Position numbers and translations under genes: made by a program. Shown in pieces: positions 8,189-18,238 of a stretch of 64,000 bases of DNA; within the stretch, counting starts at the first letter, position 1; each line of letters begins with the position of its first letter. Below the pieces are notes generated by a model. That model was not told where the DNA came from, did no database searches, and worked only from the letters and a program-made list of their open reading frames with translations. The stretch comes from Xanthomonas fragariae. GTDB taxonomy: Bacteria; Pseudomonadota; Gammaproteobacteria; Xanthomonadales; Xanthomonadaceae. Location: NCBI RefSeq assembly GCF_900183975.1, contig NZ_LT853882.1, positions 3,775,501-3,839,500 on the forward strand, in the 5' to 3' direction.

Positions 8189-10270
8189 TCAGGCGCGACC
8201 GAACGCCGGGTCGCTGCGGCTAGGCTTGCCGGTTTCCAGATGCCCGGCTAGTCGGCGGCGGAATGTCGCGCCCGGCTGATCGAGGACAACGTCATACCAG
8301 TGATCACTTGCGGCCAGTGCCAGACGGATGGTTTCGCGCTGACCTGCAGCCAGACGCAACGACCGCATGGTCGGAGCCGCGTAGTCCAGCGCGCGCAATT
8401 GCAGCGTGCACGGCTGGTGCCCAGCATTGCCGATCTCCAGCACCAGCAGTTCGCCATCCTGCCGCGCCTCTAACCACGGCGCTGCCGATTGCGTCGCAGC
8501 GGCAGCAAGTTCGCCAGCGAATTCGCGCAGGAATCCATTCGGCCCATGCACGCTCAACGCATAGCTGCCGTTTTGCGCAGCGCCGACCGGCACATCGTCC
8601 AGCTGCGTGCCGGGCAGCACGGTGTAGTACCAAGGGCCGCCATTTGCAGCGCTGCTGTGGACGTTGAATGCGGCCGCAGCAGCACCGCTGTTGACGAACT
8701 GCAACTGCACGTCGTTTTCGTTGTGCACGCGCGCATTCACCTGCAAGGCGTACGGCAGCGCGCGCGCCGGACGTTGGCCGGGTTCTTGCCGCGGCATGCT
8801 GGCCGCTGTCGGCGGCACCGGCAACGGCTTGTTGCGGATAGCCGCAGTGCGTGCACGATAGTCGTCGATCGCAGGAAATGCGCTCAGTGCCGAATCATCG
8901 GGATTGCAGAAATCGAACACGCTGGTGAGATCGCCACTCACGGCACGACGCCATGGGCTGATGTTCGGCTCGGCGACGCCGAAACGGCGCTCCAGCAAAC
9001 GCAGCACCGAGGTGTGATCGAACACCTGCGAATTGACCCAGCCGCCGCGCGTCCACGGCGAGATCACCAGCATCGGCACGCGAATGCCCAGCCCGATCGG
9101 CAGGCCTTCGTAGACTTCGCCACGTGTATCGACATTGCTGCGGCCCATGCGTGCATCCAGCGCCGGTAATGGCGCAGGCACGTGATCGAAGAAGCCGTCG
9201 TTCTCGTCGTAGTTGATGATCAGCGCGGTCTTGGCCCATACGGCGGGATTGCTGGTGAGCGCATCGATCAAACGCGCGACCAGCGATTCGCCGTAGGCCG
9301 GCGGCGCTTCCGGATGTTCGCAATACGCCGTCGGCGGAATGATCCACGACACCTGCGGCAAGCGGTTGGCTTGTACATCAGCGGCAAGTGCGGCGACCAG
9401 ATGATCGGCCTGCGTGGTGGCCGCATTCTCTGCAGTGGAACCGGGCACGCAGGCACGTGCGCGCCGATAGCGTTCGTCGCTGGGTTGCAGATCGCGATAG
9501 TGCGAAAAATACGCCAGCGAGTTGCAGCCGAAGTTGTCGTACTCCTGGTACACGCGCCAATCCACACCCGCGGCCTGCAGACGTTGCGCATACGTCGTCC
9601 AATCCATTGCGGCATAACCGGGCTTGTCGAGCTCCATGTCGGCAGTGAAGTTGCCGTCGTCGGCATTGGTCACCGCTTGCGCACCGACATTGCCCACGCT
9701 CGGGCCGCTGGTGCCGGTGAACAGATACATGCGATTGGGATTGGTCGGCCCATGCAACGAGCAGAAATAGCCATCGCAAATGGTGAAGGCATCGGCCAGT
9801 GCGTGGTAGTACGGGATGTCGTGACGCTGGAAATAGCCCATCGTCAATTCGCCCTTGTAAGGCACCCAGGCGTCGTATTCGGCCCAGCGCGCCGGGTCTT
9901 GCCCTTGACCGGCTTTCCAGGAGTGATCCAGGCTCTTGATCAACGGCGCGCAGGTGTTTTGCGAGTCGAACGCGAATGGCAGCAGGCGGCGACCATCGGC
10001 TGCCGGCTGACTCCACACCGGGTGACCATCGCGCAACTGTAGCGGGCGCGGGTCGCCGAAGCCACGCACGCCGCGCAGTGCGCCGAAGTAATGATCGAAG
10101 GAGCGGTTTTCCTGCATCAGGATCACCACATGCTCGATATCGCGCAGCGTGCCGGTACGCGAGTTGGCCGGCAGTGCGAGTGCACGGCCGATCGAAGACG
10201 GCAAGGCACCGGCAGCGGTCAGCGCGGCGACGCGCTTGAGGAAATTACGGCGCGAGGGGGAAGACATCAT
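8189..10270 (-). CDS. plcN: Tat-exported non-haemolytic phospholipase C
   Basis: 693 residues from ATG 10270 (MMSSPSRRNFLKRVAALTAA). SRRNFLK is a twin-arginine signal, expected for this family, which folds in the cytoplasm before export. The phosphoesterase domain shows IEHVVILMQENRSFDHYFG, and NYDENDGFFDHVPAP for metal binding. The C-terminal third (from about residue 500) has the two small beta domains typical of Pseudomonas-type phospholipases C. It is divergent from a TonB-dependent receptor with a 193-bp shared promoter region. Known of the family: hydrolyses phosphatidylcholine and similar lipids, often under phosphate starvation. Symbol assigned from family similarity; paralogues exist in the genus. 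Confidence 0.85.
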   Translation of the reverse strand: MMSSPSRRNFLKRVAALTAAGALPSSIGRALALPANSRTGTLRDIEHVVILMQENRSFDHYFGALRGVRGFGDPRPLQLRDGHPVWSQPAADGRRLLPFAFDSQNTCAPLIKSLDHSWKAGQGQDPARWAEYDAWVPYKGELTMGYFQRHDIPYYHALADAFTICDGYFCSLHGPTNPNRMYLFTGTSGPSVGNVGAQAVTNADDGNFTADMELDKPGYAAMDWTTYAQRLQAAGVDWRVYQEYDNFGCNSLAYFSHYRDLQPSDERYRRARACVPGSTAENAATTQADHLVAALAADVQANRLPQVSWIIPPTAYCEHPEAPPAYGESLVARLIDALTSNPAVWAKTALIINYDENDGFFDHVPAPLPALDARMGRSNVDTRGEVYEGLPIGLGIRVPMLVISPWTRGGWVNSQVFDHTSVLRLLERRFGVAEPNISPWRRAVSGDLTSVFDFCNPDDSALSAFPAIDDYRARTAAIRNKPLPVPPTAASMPRQEPGQRPARALPYALQVNARVHNENDVQLQFVNSGAAAAAFNVHSSAANGGPWYYTVLPGTQLDDVPVGAAQNGSYALSVHGPNGFLREFAGELAAAATQSAAPWLEARQDGELLVLEIGNAGHQPCTLQLRALDYAAPTMRSLRLAAGQRETIRLALAASDHWYDVVLDQPGATFRRRLAGHLETGKPSRSDPAFGRA

Positions 10271-10365
10271 GGGTGCAGGGCCTACCAGAGTGCGTATGCG
10301 TCGCCGCGCAGCGCGGCTGGAGACAACACGTATAGCGGGCGAGTGCGACAGTTTTGCGACAGCGA

Positions 10366-10425
10366 CCGTCATCAAATTTTCATTTTTCATTGACAACCTA
10401 TGTCACGAAACGCCGGTTATGCACC
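10366..10425. promoter_or_regulatory. Possible Pho-box array between plcN and the receptor gene
   Basis: 10366-10383 (CCGTCATCAAATTTTCAT) matches about 12 of 18 positions of the PhoB consensus of two TGTCA-type half-sites 11 bp apart. The 11-bp spacing seems to continue as TTGACA (10390) and TGTCAC (10401). Its place between a phospholipase C and an outer-membrane receptor would make sense for phosphate control. Judged by eye only. Confidence 0.35.
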
Positions 10426-10463
10426 GTGCGTCCGCCCTCAGCCGTGCCCCAACTGGACTCCCT

Positions 10464-12809
10464 ATGACTTCCGCTCGTCGCTTTCATGTCACCCCGCTGG
10501 CGCTCGCCTTGGCGGCGCTGCTTCCGGTCATGGCGCAGGCCGCCACACCAGTTGCCGATCCGGTTGTCGTTGCAGACACACCGCTTGCCGATGCCCCGGC
10601 AACCGTCGCCGACGCCGATGCCAACGCAACCCAACTGGATGCGATCAACGTGGTGTCGCAAGGCAGCACCCGTCAGGTGCAGCGCATCAGCCGGCAGGAC
10701 ATCGAGCAGCTAACACCGGGCAGCAGCGCCTTCAAGGCAGTCGAAAAACTGCCAGGCGTGCAGTTCCAGTCAGCCGATCCGTTCGGCACCTACGAATGGT
10801 CCACGCAGGTGACGTTGCACGGCTTCGATCAGAGCCGGCTGGGTTACACGCTCGACGGCATTCCGCTCGGCAATATGAGCTACGGCGTGACCAATGGCCT
10901 GCACATCACCCGCGCCATCATTTCGGAGAACCTCGGCTCGGTGGAAATTGCGCAAGGTGCCGGCGCGCTCGGCAACGCGTCCAACACCAATCTCGGCGGC
11001 ACCATGCAGTTTTATTCGGCCGATCCGCAGACCACACCCGGCCTGCGGCTGGTGCAGACGGTCGGCAGCGATGCGACACAACGCACTTTCGTGCGCGGCG
11101 ACACCGGCGATCGCAATGGCTTGTCGGCATACCTGTCCTACGCCAACGCCAGCACCGACAAGTGGAAAGGCTTTGGCGACCAGCAGTCCGAGCAGGCCAA
11201 CCTCAAGACCGTTTACCAATGGGGCGACGACAACCGTCTGAGCCTATTTCTGGACACATCGCGCCGTAAGGAATACGACTACATGGATCTGTCGTTGACC
11301 AGCCAGCGTGCGCTGGGCTGGGACCACGATTATCTACAGCCGGATTGGGCGAGCGCCGTGCAGATGGCACGCGCCTACCAGACCACCGGCGCGACCAGCG
11401 GCGTGGCCAACGGCTATCCGCAATCGCTGGCCGGCCTGCCCGCCGATTACAGCTGGCTCGATGCCAGTTACTATGCTGGCGGCGGTTTGCGTCGCGACAA
11501 CCTGGCAGGGCTGTCAGGCACGTTCGTGTTCGGCGGCGCCACGCTCGATGCCACCGGTTATTACCACGGCAATCGTGGCGAAGGTCAGTGGGCGACACCG
11601 TATGTACCGACCTCTGCGCAGATCCCGGTATCGATGCGTACCACCGACTACGGCCTGGATCGTTTCGGCGGCACCAGCGCATTGAAGTGGTCGTTGGGCA
11701 ATCACGATCTGGAAGCCGGCGTGTGGGCGGAAAACGCACGCACCACGCAGCAGCGCAATTATTTTGCACTCGGCAACGAGGGCTATATCTCGCTGTACAA
11801 CGTGTACGAAGCGCAGACGCCGTTCCGTCGCGACTTCCTGCAACGCTACACCACGCAAATCCGCATGCTGTACCTGCAGGACACCGTGCGTCTGCTCGAT
11901 GACCGCCTGACGCTGAATTATGGCGCAAAGGCGCTCAGCACCACCACGCGCGCGCAATCGCTGGTGCCGACCACCGCGCTGGCACAGGGCCGCATTCGCG
12001 CCGAAGATCATTTTCTGCCGCAGGTCGGCGCGAACTACAAGCTCGACGATCGCCAGGACATCTACGCGTCCTACAGCAAGAACATCGCCGCATTCGGCTT
12101 CACTCCATTCGCCACTTCGCAAGCGGCCTTCGACCGTAGCCGATCCACGCTGGAGCCGGAACAATCGCAGACCGTGCAGGTGGGCTACCGCGTGCAGGAT
12201 GCGCAATTCCAGCTTTCGGCCGACGCTTATTTCACCAAGTTCTCCAACCGCCTGCTGACCACTTCACCGTGTACTGCAGTGCAGACCTGCGCCTCGATCC
12301 TGAGCAATGTCGGCGCCGTGCATAGCGCCGGTGCGGACCTGGCCTTGATGTGGCGCCCGGTCGAAGGCCTGAGCTGGTTGAACTCGCTGTCGTGGAACCA
12401 CTCGCGCTATCAGGACGATTACCTCAACAACGGCGTGGTCGCCACCTCCGGTAAAGACGTGGTCGGCATCCCGGCGTTGATGTTCTCGTCCAGCGCCAGC
12501 TACCAGCTCGGCAACCTGCGCCTGGACCTGGACGGCAAGTATGTCGACAAACGCTACATCACCTTCCTCAACGACTCGCAGGTGCCCTCGTACTGGCTGT
12601 TCAATGCAGGCGCACGCTACGACTTCGGCCGTGTCGGCGGCGTAGCCGATGTGGCGCTGGCGCTCAACATCAGCAACCTCACCGACAAGCGCTATTTCGC
12701 CAGCACCGGCACCAACGGCTACGTGGCCTCCGATCCGGACGGCTATAACCAGACCATGGTGGTCGGCGCACCAAGGCAGTATTTCATGAGTCTGGACGCG
12801 AAGTTCTGA
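10464..12809 (+). CDS. TonB-dependent outer-membrane receptor
   Basis: 781 residues from ATG 10464 (MTSARRFHVTPLALALAALL), a clear signal peptide ending AQA. The plug domain follows (TQLDAINVVSQG…FKAVEKLPGVQFQ… IAQGAGALGNASNTNLGG), then a 22-strand-type barrel with repeated aromatic strands. It ends RQYFMSLDAKF, with the terminal Phe expected for Bam-dependent insertion. No TonB-box or FecA-type signalling extension is obvious. Upstream ATGs (for example 10419) lie before the signal peptide. The ligand is unknown; divergence from plcN hints at a phosphorylated compound or lipid-derived product. Confidence 0.9.
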   Translation: MTSARRFHVTPLALALAALLPVMAQAATPVADPVVVADTPLADAPATVADADANATQLDAINVVSQGSTRQVQRISRQDIEQLTPGSSAFKAVEKLPGVQFQSADPFGTYEWSTQVTLHGFDQSRLGYTLDGIPLGNMSYGVTNGLHITRAIISENLGSVEIAQGAGALGNASNTNLGGTMQFYSADPQTTPGLRLVQTVGSDATQRTFVRGDTGDRNGLSAYLSYANASTDKWKGFGDQQSEQANLKTVYQWGDDNRLSLFLDTSRRKEYDYMDLSLTSQRALGWDHDYLQPDWASAVQMARAYQTTGATSGVANGYPQSLAGLPADYSWLDASYYAGGGLRRDNLAGLSGTFVFGGATLDATGYYHGNRGEGQWATPYVPTSAQIPVSMRTTDYGLDRFGGTSALKWSLGNHDLEAGVWAENARTTQQRNYFALGNEGYISLYNVYEAQTPFRRDFLQRYTTQIRMLYLQDTVRLLDDRLTLNYGAKALSTTTRAQSLVPTTALAQGRIRAEDHFLPQVGANYKLDDRQDIYASYSKNIAAFGFTPFATSQAAFDRSRSTLEPEQSQTVQVGYRVQDAQFQLSADAYFTKFSNRLLTTSPCTAVQTCASILSNVGAVHSAGADLALMWRPVEGLSWLNSLSWNHSRYQDDYLNNGVVATSGKDVVGIPALMFSSSASYQLGNLRLDLDGKYVDKRYITFLNDSQVPSYWLFNAGARYDFGRVGGVADVALALNISNLTDKRYFASTGTNGYVASDPDGYNQTMVVGAPRQYFMSLDAKF

Positions 12810-13061
12810 GCAATCGGCGCGTAACAGCGCCACTGTGTTAGTCCCGCTCCTGCCGGGGGCGAAAGGGCACTGCGTGGCGCGCCATCGACGCGGGGGCTTG
12901 GAGCGCCTGCGTCGCAGCGCAGGCCGGGGCACGCAGCGGGAGCTGGGGGGAAATACGGAAGGCACTAGATCTGCATTCGGCAGTCGGCGGTTCACCCTCC
13001 TGGCGCGCAGGGACGCATTTGGCATAGCTGGCTAGCGCAGGTGTCTGAGGCGCACCCCGCC

Positions 13062-13067
13062 TATAAT
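13062..13067 (+). promoter_or_regulatory. Probable -10 box of tdh
   Basis: A perfect TATAAT lies 46 bp before the tdh start; the -35 region around 13040 is weak. The rest of the 300-bp gap after the receptor gene (12810-13061) shows no gene that I can support. Confidence 0.45.
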
Positions 13068-13113
13068 AGTCGAATTACTTTCATTCAGCAGGTCTCGCAA
13101 GATGGCGCAGACG

Positions 13114-14136
13114 ATGAAGGCGCTGGTCAAGCGCGAAGCGAACAAAGGCATCTGGCTAGAACAGGTCCCCGTGCCGACGCCCGGCCCCAACGAGGTGCTG
13201 ATAAAGCTGGAAAAGACCGCGATTTGCGGCACCGATCTGCATATCTATCTGTGGGACGAGTGGAGCCAACGCACAATCAAGCCCGGCCTGACCATCGGCC
13301 ATGAGTTCGTCGGCCGCGTGGCCGAGCTCGGTTCGGCGGTGACCGGTTACCAAGTCGGCCAGCGCGTGTCGGCTGAAGGCCACATCGTGTGCGGACATTG
13401 CCGCAACTGTCGCGGCGGCCGCCAGCATCTGTGCCCCAATACAGTGGGCATCGGCGTCAACGTCAACGGTGCGTTTGCCGAATATATGGTGATGCCGTCC
13501 AGCAACCTGTGGCCGATCCCCGATCAGATCCCGTCCGAACTGGCCGCGTTTTTCGACCCCTATGGCAACGCCGCGCATTGCGCGCTGGAGTTCGACGTAA
13601 TTGGCGAGGACGTACTGATCACCGGCGCCGGCCCGATCGGGATCATTGCGGCGGGTATCTGCAAGCACATCGGTGCACGCAACGTGGTGGTCACCGACGT
13701 CAACGACTTCCGCCTCAAACTGGCAGCCGACATGGGCGCTACGCGCGTGGTCAACGTGTCCAAGACCTCGCTCATGGACGTCATGGCCGACCTGCACATG
13801 GAAGGCTTCGACGTGGGCCTGGAAATGAGCGGCAATCCGCACGCGTTTAACGACATGCTCGACTGCATGTACCACGGCGGCAAGATCGCCATGCTCGGCA
13901 TCATGCCGCGCGGCGCCGGCTGCGACTGGGACAAGATCATCTTCAAGGGCCTTACCGTGCAAGGCATCTACGGCCGCAAGATGTACGAGACCTGGTACAA
14001 GATGACCCAGCTGGTGCTGTCGGGTTTCCCGCTGCACAAGGTGCTGACCCACCAGTTGCCGATCGACGATTTCCAAAAGGGTTTCGACCTAATGGAAGAA
14101 GGCAAGGCCGGCAAGGTCGTATTGAGCTGGAACTGA
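13114..14136 (+). CDS. tdh: L-threonine 3-dehydrogenase
   Basis: Oxidises L-threonine to 2-amino-3-ketobutyrate with NAD+. 340 residues from ATG 13114 ([14 protein letters not shown]), matching the E. coli enzyme's start and length (341); an ATG at 13102 would add four residues. Zinc and catalytic residues are in place: C38, T40, H43 in [10 protein letters not shown], and H63-E64 in GHEFVG. The structural-zinc loop is [19 protein letters not shown], and GAGPIG begins the NAD site. In enterics tdh is co-transcribed with kbl; here kbl is 5.3 kb downstream on the same strand with other operons between. Confidence 0.96.
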   Translation: MKALVKREANKGIWLEQVPVPTPGPNEVLIKLEKTAICGTDLHIYLWDEWSQRTIKPGLTIGHEFVGRVAELGSAVTGYQVGQRVSAEGHIVCGHCRNCRGGRQHLCPNTVGIGVNVNGAFAEYMVMPSSNLWPIPDQIPSELAAFFDPYGNAAHCALEFDVIGEDVLITGAGPIGIIAAGICKHIGARNVVVTDVNDFRLKLAADMGATRVVNVSKTSLMDVMADLHMEGFDVGLEMSGNPHAFNDMLDCMYHGGKIAMLGIMPRGAGCDWDKIIFKGLTVQGIYGRKMYETWYKMTQLVLSGFPLHKVLTHQLPIDDFQKGFDLMEEGKAGKVVLSWN

Positions 14137-14148
14137 TCAACCGACACG

Positions 14149-14192
14149 TGAGACACATCAAAGGCGCCTTGCGGCGCCTTTGATGTGTCTCA
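14149..14192. terminator. Long perfect hairpin after tdh
   Basis: A 20-bp arm (TGAGACACATCAAAGGCGCC, 14149-14168) is perfectly complementary to 14173-14192 with a TTGC loop. It starts 12 bp after the tdh stop. It has no long T-run but should act as a terminator or mRNA 3'-end stabiliser, and it is symmetric for the convergent porin gene. Confidence 0.75.
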
Positions 14193-14371
14193 CCGCTGGA
14201 TTATCGACAACGACGTCGTCAGCGATGATGGCCGCACGCACCTAGCATCGCTGCCTGAACAGACAGCGGCGCGGCACACATCGCGATCAGGTCCGCATCG
14301 TCGTCGAGCAGCGCATGCGGGTAACTGCCTGCGCAGCAGCGCAGGTTCAACACGCTCTCAGTGCATCGTCC

Positions 14372-15079
14372 TTACGGCCAGGTGACCGTCGCAGTAGCGA
14401 CCAGATGGCTCTGCGAATTCTGTCGACCGAAGCCGAATTCGGCTGCTTTGCTGGTGTCGTAATAGCCCACGCTCAACCCGAGTGGACCGAAGGCCTTACC
14501 CACGGTCACTCCGAAATCGTTGTAGTCGTGGTCCACCAGACTCAGCGCGGAGGTATAAACGCTGTGCCCCGCATGCGCACCGAAAGTGAAGTCGTGCGGC
14601 AATGACCAGTTTGCATCCAGCGCATAGTAATAGCCATCGGTCTTGGTGCCGTACAGATCGTTGGTGTAGGCAACGGTGAGACTGTAAGTCTTCAGCAACG
14701 TGGTCTTGGTAATCAACTCGGAGTAGCTGGACGCGGCTGCTCCCAAAAACTGGTAGCGGTTGACCATCACATCGAAGTTCCAATTGGTGCCCAGGTCGGT
14801 GTTGTAGCCGACAAAGCCGTCCACTTCCCAATCCGGGTCGCCGGCGACGTTAGATGCCCAGGTGCCGATGTACAGCCCGAACGGCGTCTTGTAGGTCAAT
14901 CCGGGCTGAAATGCAGGCTCTTCATTGGTCTGCGAAATACCACGGAACAGATAGTTGCTGGTCACCGCAAAGGTGCCACTGAACGGCGAGGCGGGCACAG
15001 CTTCGTCTTGCGCCTGCGCCATTGGAACAACACCTACGAACAACAACGACAGACAACAAGCGAGTGGGGACGGCTTCAT
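14372..15079 (-). CDS. TorF-type outer-membrane porin-like protein
   Basis: 235 residues from ATG 15079, preceded by AGGAG nine bases upstream. A signal peptide (MKPSPLACCLSLLFVGVVPM, then AQA) is followed by SGTFAVTSNYLFRGISQTNE, the start typical of the TIGR02001/TorF putative porin family, and alternating beta-strand residues. It ends HLVATATVTWP rather than in Phe. No transport substrate can be read. The convergent tdh terminator lies downstream. Confidence 0.8.
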   Translation of the reverse strand: MKPSPLACCLSLLFVGVVPMAQAQDEAVPASPFSGTFAVTSNYLFRGISQTNEEPAFQPGLTYKTPFGLYIGTWASNVAGDPDWEVDGFVGYNTDLGTNWNFDVMVNRYQFLGAAASSYSELITKTTLLKTYSLTVAYTNDLYGTKTDGYYYALDANWSLPHDFTFGAHAGHSVYTSALSLVDHDYNDFGVTVGKAFGPLGLSVGYYDTSKAAEFGFGRQNSQSHLVATATVTWP

Positions 15080-15273
15080 TGGGGGCATCTCCTGAAACGA
15101 TGGGCGGTAGGATGGCGCGAAGTGGTGCTGCCATGACTTAATTAGTCCAACTTTCATTGCAGCGCAACATAAAAGTCGCGCTCGCTTGATCCAGCGCACA
15201 TCATTTGGAAACTGATGGTGCGTGCCACGGCTGTGTCCTATCGACGGCCTGCGGGGAACCTCGATGCACCAAA

Positions 15274-15362
15274 TTTGGGATTCGGGATTCGGGGATTCGT
15301 AACAGCCAAAGCGAACAGCGCCGCACGCCTTACGACTCCCTAATCCCCAATACCCAATCAAA
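15274..15362. repeat. Xanthomonas-type intergenic GGGATTCGGGATTC repeat
   Basis: TTTGGGATTCGGGATTCGGG (from 15274) is imperfectly complementary to CTCCCTAATCCCCAATACCC (about 15337-15356), so the segment can fold into a long irregular hairpin. It lies between the porin promoter and cysA; from general knowledge of the genus, short intergenic repeats of this composition are common. The rest of 15080-15273 shows no gene. Confidence 0.5.
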
Positions 15363-15385
15363 TACCGACGCCGACCGGCGTTGAG

Positions 15386-16417
15386 TCACGCCGGAAAGAC
15401 GCCGTAATGCCGCGCTGCCAGCCGCAACTGCTGCCCTGGCTGAAAACTCCCTGCCGAGGCCGGCAGCTCCACTTCCACCTCGTTGCCTGCTGGCTGCAGC
15501 TTTGCGCGCAGGCGCAAGCGCGCCCCGCTGCGCTGCGACCAGGCAACCGTGGCCGGCCAACCGGCGGCGTCCGGCACCAGATCTTCCGGCCGTACGTAGA
15601 CCTCGACCGGGCCAGCCGCGAGCGCGGCGTTGGATGCCGGCAATGCGTGGCCCGCCACCTGGATCTGACCATGCGCCAGCACGCCGGGAATGCGGTTCAC
15701 CGCGCCCACGAATGAATATACGAACGGCGAGGCCGGCTTGTCGTAGATCAGCGCCGGGGTGTCGAGTTGCTCAATGCGGCCATGGTTGAGGATCGCCACC
15801 CGGTCGGCCAGTTCCAGCGCTTCTTCCTGATCATGGGTAACGAAGACCGTGGTCAGGCCTGTGCGTTCGTGCAGTTCGCGCAGCCAGCGGCGCAGGTCGC
15901 GACGCACCTGCGCATCCAGCGCACCGAAGGGCTCGTCCAGCAGCAGCACGCGCGGTTCGATCGCCAGCGCACGCGCCAATGCCACGCGCTGCCGCTGGCC
16001 ACCGGACAGTTGGGTGGGATAGCGCTGCTCCAGACCCTGCAACTGCACCAGCGCAAGCAATTCCTCGACGCGTGCGCGGATGCGCGCTTCGGGCCAACGC
16101 TCGTTGCCGCGCCGCACCCGCAACCCGAAAGCGATGTTTTCGAACGCGTCCATGTGCTTGAACAGCGCGTAGTGCTGGAACACGAACCCGACCCGGCGCG
16201 ACTGCACGCTCATGCGAGTAGCGTCTTCGTCGCCGAACAGCACCTGCCCGCCATCGGCGTGCTCCAGCCCGGCCATGATCCGCAGCAAGGTGGTCTTGCC
16301 CGAGCCTGACGGCCCCAGCAAGGCCAGCAATTCGCCCTGGCGCACGTCCAAGGTGATGTCCTCTAGCGCAGTAAACGTGTCGAACTGCTTGCGCAGGCGG
16401 TGGATGCGAATGCCCAT
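15386..16417 (-). CDS. cysA: Sulfate/thiosulfate ABC transporter ATPase
   Basis: 343 residues from ATG 16417 ([20 protein letters not shown]). ABC ATPase motifs: Walker [11 protein letters not shown]-loop FVFQHYALF, signature [15 protein letters not shown], Walker [13 protein letters not shown] and H-loop [15 protein letters not shown]-like C-terminal domain ([14 protein letters not shown]) is present. It is the last gene of the minus-strand operon sbp-cysT-cysW-cysA, starting 7 bp after the cysW stop codon. Confidence 0.95.
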   Translation of the reverse strand: MGIRIHRLRKQFDTFTALEDITLDVRQGELLALLGPSGSGKTTLLRIMAGLEHADGGQVLFGDEDATRMSVQSRRVGFVFQHYALFKHMDAFENIAFGLRVRRGNERWPEARIRARVEELLALVQLQGLEQRYPTQLSGGQRQRVALARALAIEPRVLLLDEPFGALDAQVRRDLRRWLRELHERTGLTTVFVTHDQEEALELADRVAILNHGRIEQLDTPALIYDKPASPFVYSFVGAVNRIPGVLAHGQIQVAGHALPASNAALAAGPVEVYVRPEDLVPDAAGWPATVAWSQRSGARLRLRAKLQPAGNEVEVELPASAGSFQPGQQLRLAARHYGVFPA

Positions 16418-16424
16418 GTTCACC

Positions 16425-17378
16425 TCAGTGGCGGTGGTTGGCGGCAAGCGAATCGCCATGCCGCCATTCCAGATACGTTTTTAGCGCCAGCGTCAGCAGC
16501 GCGGTCAATGCCAGCAGTGAGGCGCATGCGAACGCTGCGCTGTAGGCGTATTCGTTGTAGAGAATTTCCACGTGCAGCGGCAGCGTATTGGTGCGGCCGC
16601 GGATATGCCCGGACACCACCGACACCGCACCGAACTCGCCCATCGCGCGCGCCGCGCACAACAGCACACCGTACAACAGACCCCAACGGATATTGGGCAG
16701 TGTCACCCGCCAGAACATCTGCCAGCCGTTCGCGCCCAGGCTCAGCGCGGCCAGCTCTTCATCGCTGCCCTGCTGCTCCATTAGCGGCATCAGCTCACGC
16801 GCGATGAAGGGAAAGGTCACGAAGGTTGTCGCCAACACAATCCCCGGCAGCGCAAACACGACCCGTGGCAGCTGGATCAGCGTTTCGCCAAGTAACGGCA
16901 ACGGCACGCGCCAGCCTTCGTCGATCAACGGCCACGCCCAGCCGCTGCGGCCGAATATCAGCAAGAAAATCAAACCTGCCACCACCGGCGAGACCGAAAA
17001 CGGCAAGTCGATCAGGCTGATCAGCAGGCGTTTGCCAGCGAACTGATGCTTGCTCACCGCCCACGCCGCCGCCACGCCGAACACCAGATTCAACGGCAGT
17101 ACGATTGCGGTCACGATCAGGGTCAGCTTGATCGCCGACAACGCGTCCGGGTCGACCACCGCGCGCAGGAATGTCTCCCAGCCGCCGCGCAAGGCCTCGG
17201 CAAACACCAGCACCAGCGGCAGCAGCAGGAACGCCAGCAAGAAGACCAATGCCCCCAGAATCATCAGCCACTGCACCCAGCGCGGCTCGTTGGTGGCCGA
17301 GTCGGTGATGCGGCGCGCTTGCTTGGTCATCGCATGTGTCTGCTGCATGGAGGGCAGCGACGAAACAATATAGTTCAT
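16425..17378 (-). CDS. cysW: Sulfate ABC transporter permease CysW
   Basis: 317 residues with six predicted membrane segments, the first at [20 protein letters not shown]. The permease EAA loop reads [23 protein letters not shown]. Its start overlaps the cysT stop by four bases (ATGA), so translation is probably coupled. It partners CysT to form the membrane channel energised by CysA. Confidence 0.93.
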   Translation of the reverse strand: MNYIVSSLPSMQQTHAMTKQARRITDSATNEPRWVQWLMILGALVFLLAFLLLPLVLVFAEALRGGWETFLRAVVDPDALSAIKLTLIVTAIVLPLNLVFGVAAAWAVSKHQFAGKRLLISLIDLPFSVSPVVAGLIFLLIFGRSGWAWPLIDEGWRVPLPLLGETLIQLPRVVFALPGIVLATTFVTFPFIARELMPLMEQQGSDEELAALSLGANGWQMFWRVTLPNIRWGLLYGVLLCAARAMGEFGAVSVVSGHIRGRTNTLPLHVEILYNEYAYSAAFACASLLALTALLTLALKTYLEWRHGDSLAANHRH

Positions 17379-18235
17379 GCGGGTCTCCGTTGATAGCGCA
17401 GCAGGCGTGCCTGCAGCGTATTGACCAGCAACAGGATCACGAACGACAGCAGCAACATAGCCGCCGCGATTGCGGTGGCGCCGGCGTAGTCGAATTCTTC
17501 CAGCCGGATGGTGATCAGCAGCGGTGCGATCTCGGTGGAGTTGGGCAGGTTGCCGGCAATGAAGATCACCGAGCCGTATTCACCCACGCCGCGCGCGAAC
17601 GCCAGCGCAAACCCGGTCAAGACTGCCGGCCAGAGTCCCGGCAATACCACCCGCCACACCGTCTGCCAGCGCGACGCGCCCAGCGTGGCGGCAGCCGCTT
17701 CCAGTTCGCGCTCGCTCTCGGCCAGCACCGGCTGCACCACCCGTACCACAAACGGCAAGCCCACGAATACAAGCGCCAGCACGATACCCAGTTGGGTGTA
17801 GGCCACCTTGATGCCGATCGCTTCCAGCCAACGGCCAACCCAACCATTGCCGCCGTACAACGCGGTCAAGGCGATACCGGCCACAGCGGTCGGCAACGCG
17901 AACGGCAGGTCGATCACCGCATCGAACAAGCGCTTGCCGGGGAAGCTGTAGCGCACGAATATCCACGCCACCCAGGTCCCCATCACCGCATTGAAGGCGC
18001 CGGCCACGAACGCGGTGCCGAAGCTCACCCGCAGCGCCGACAGCACGCGCGGCTCGCTCCACACCCGCCACAGGCCGTCCCAGCCCAATCCGCTGGTCTT
18101 GAGGAAGATACCCAGCAGCGGGATCAGCACGATCAATCCCAGCCAGGTCAAGGTGATTCCCAAACTCAAGCCCAGCCCCGGCATCACGCGTCGGCGCAAT
18201 GACTGCACTGGATGGGGTGCAACCGACATCTGCAT
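17375..18235 (-). CDS. cysT: Sulfate ABC transporter permease CysT (CysU)
   Basis: 286 residues from [12 protein letters not shown]. Multiple membrane helices ([20 protein letters not shown] and following) and an EAA loop [20 protein letters not shown] identify the binding-protein-dependent permease. It starts only a few bases after the sbp stop and overlaps cysW by four bases, so the four genes form a tight operon. Confidence 0.93.
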   Translation of the reverse strand: MQMSVAPHPVQSLRRRVMPGLGLSLGITLTWLGLIVLIPLLGIFLKTSGLGWDGLWRVWSEPRVLSALRVSFGTAFVAGAFNAVMGTWVAWIFVRYSFPGKRLFDAVIDLPFALPTAVAGIALTALYGGNGWVGRWLEAIGIKVAYTQLGIVLALVFVGLPFVVRVVQPVLAESERELEAAAATLGASRWQTVWRVVLPGLWPAVLTGFALAFARGVGEYGSVIFIAGNLPNSTEIAPLLITIRLEEFDYAGATAIAAAMLLLSFVILLLVNTLQARLLRYQRRPA

Positions 18236-18238
18236 TGC

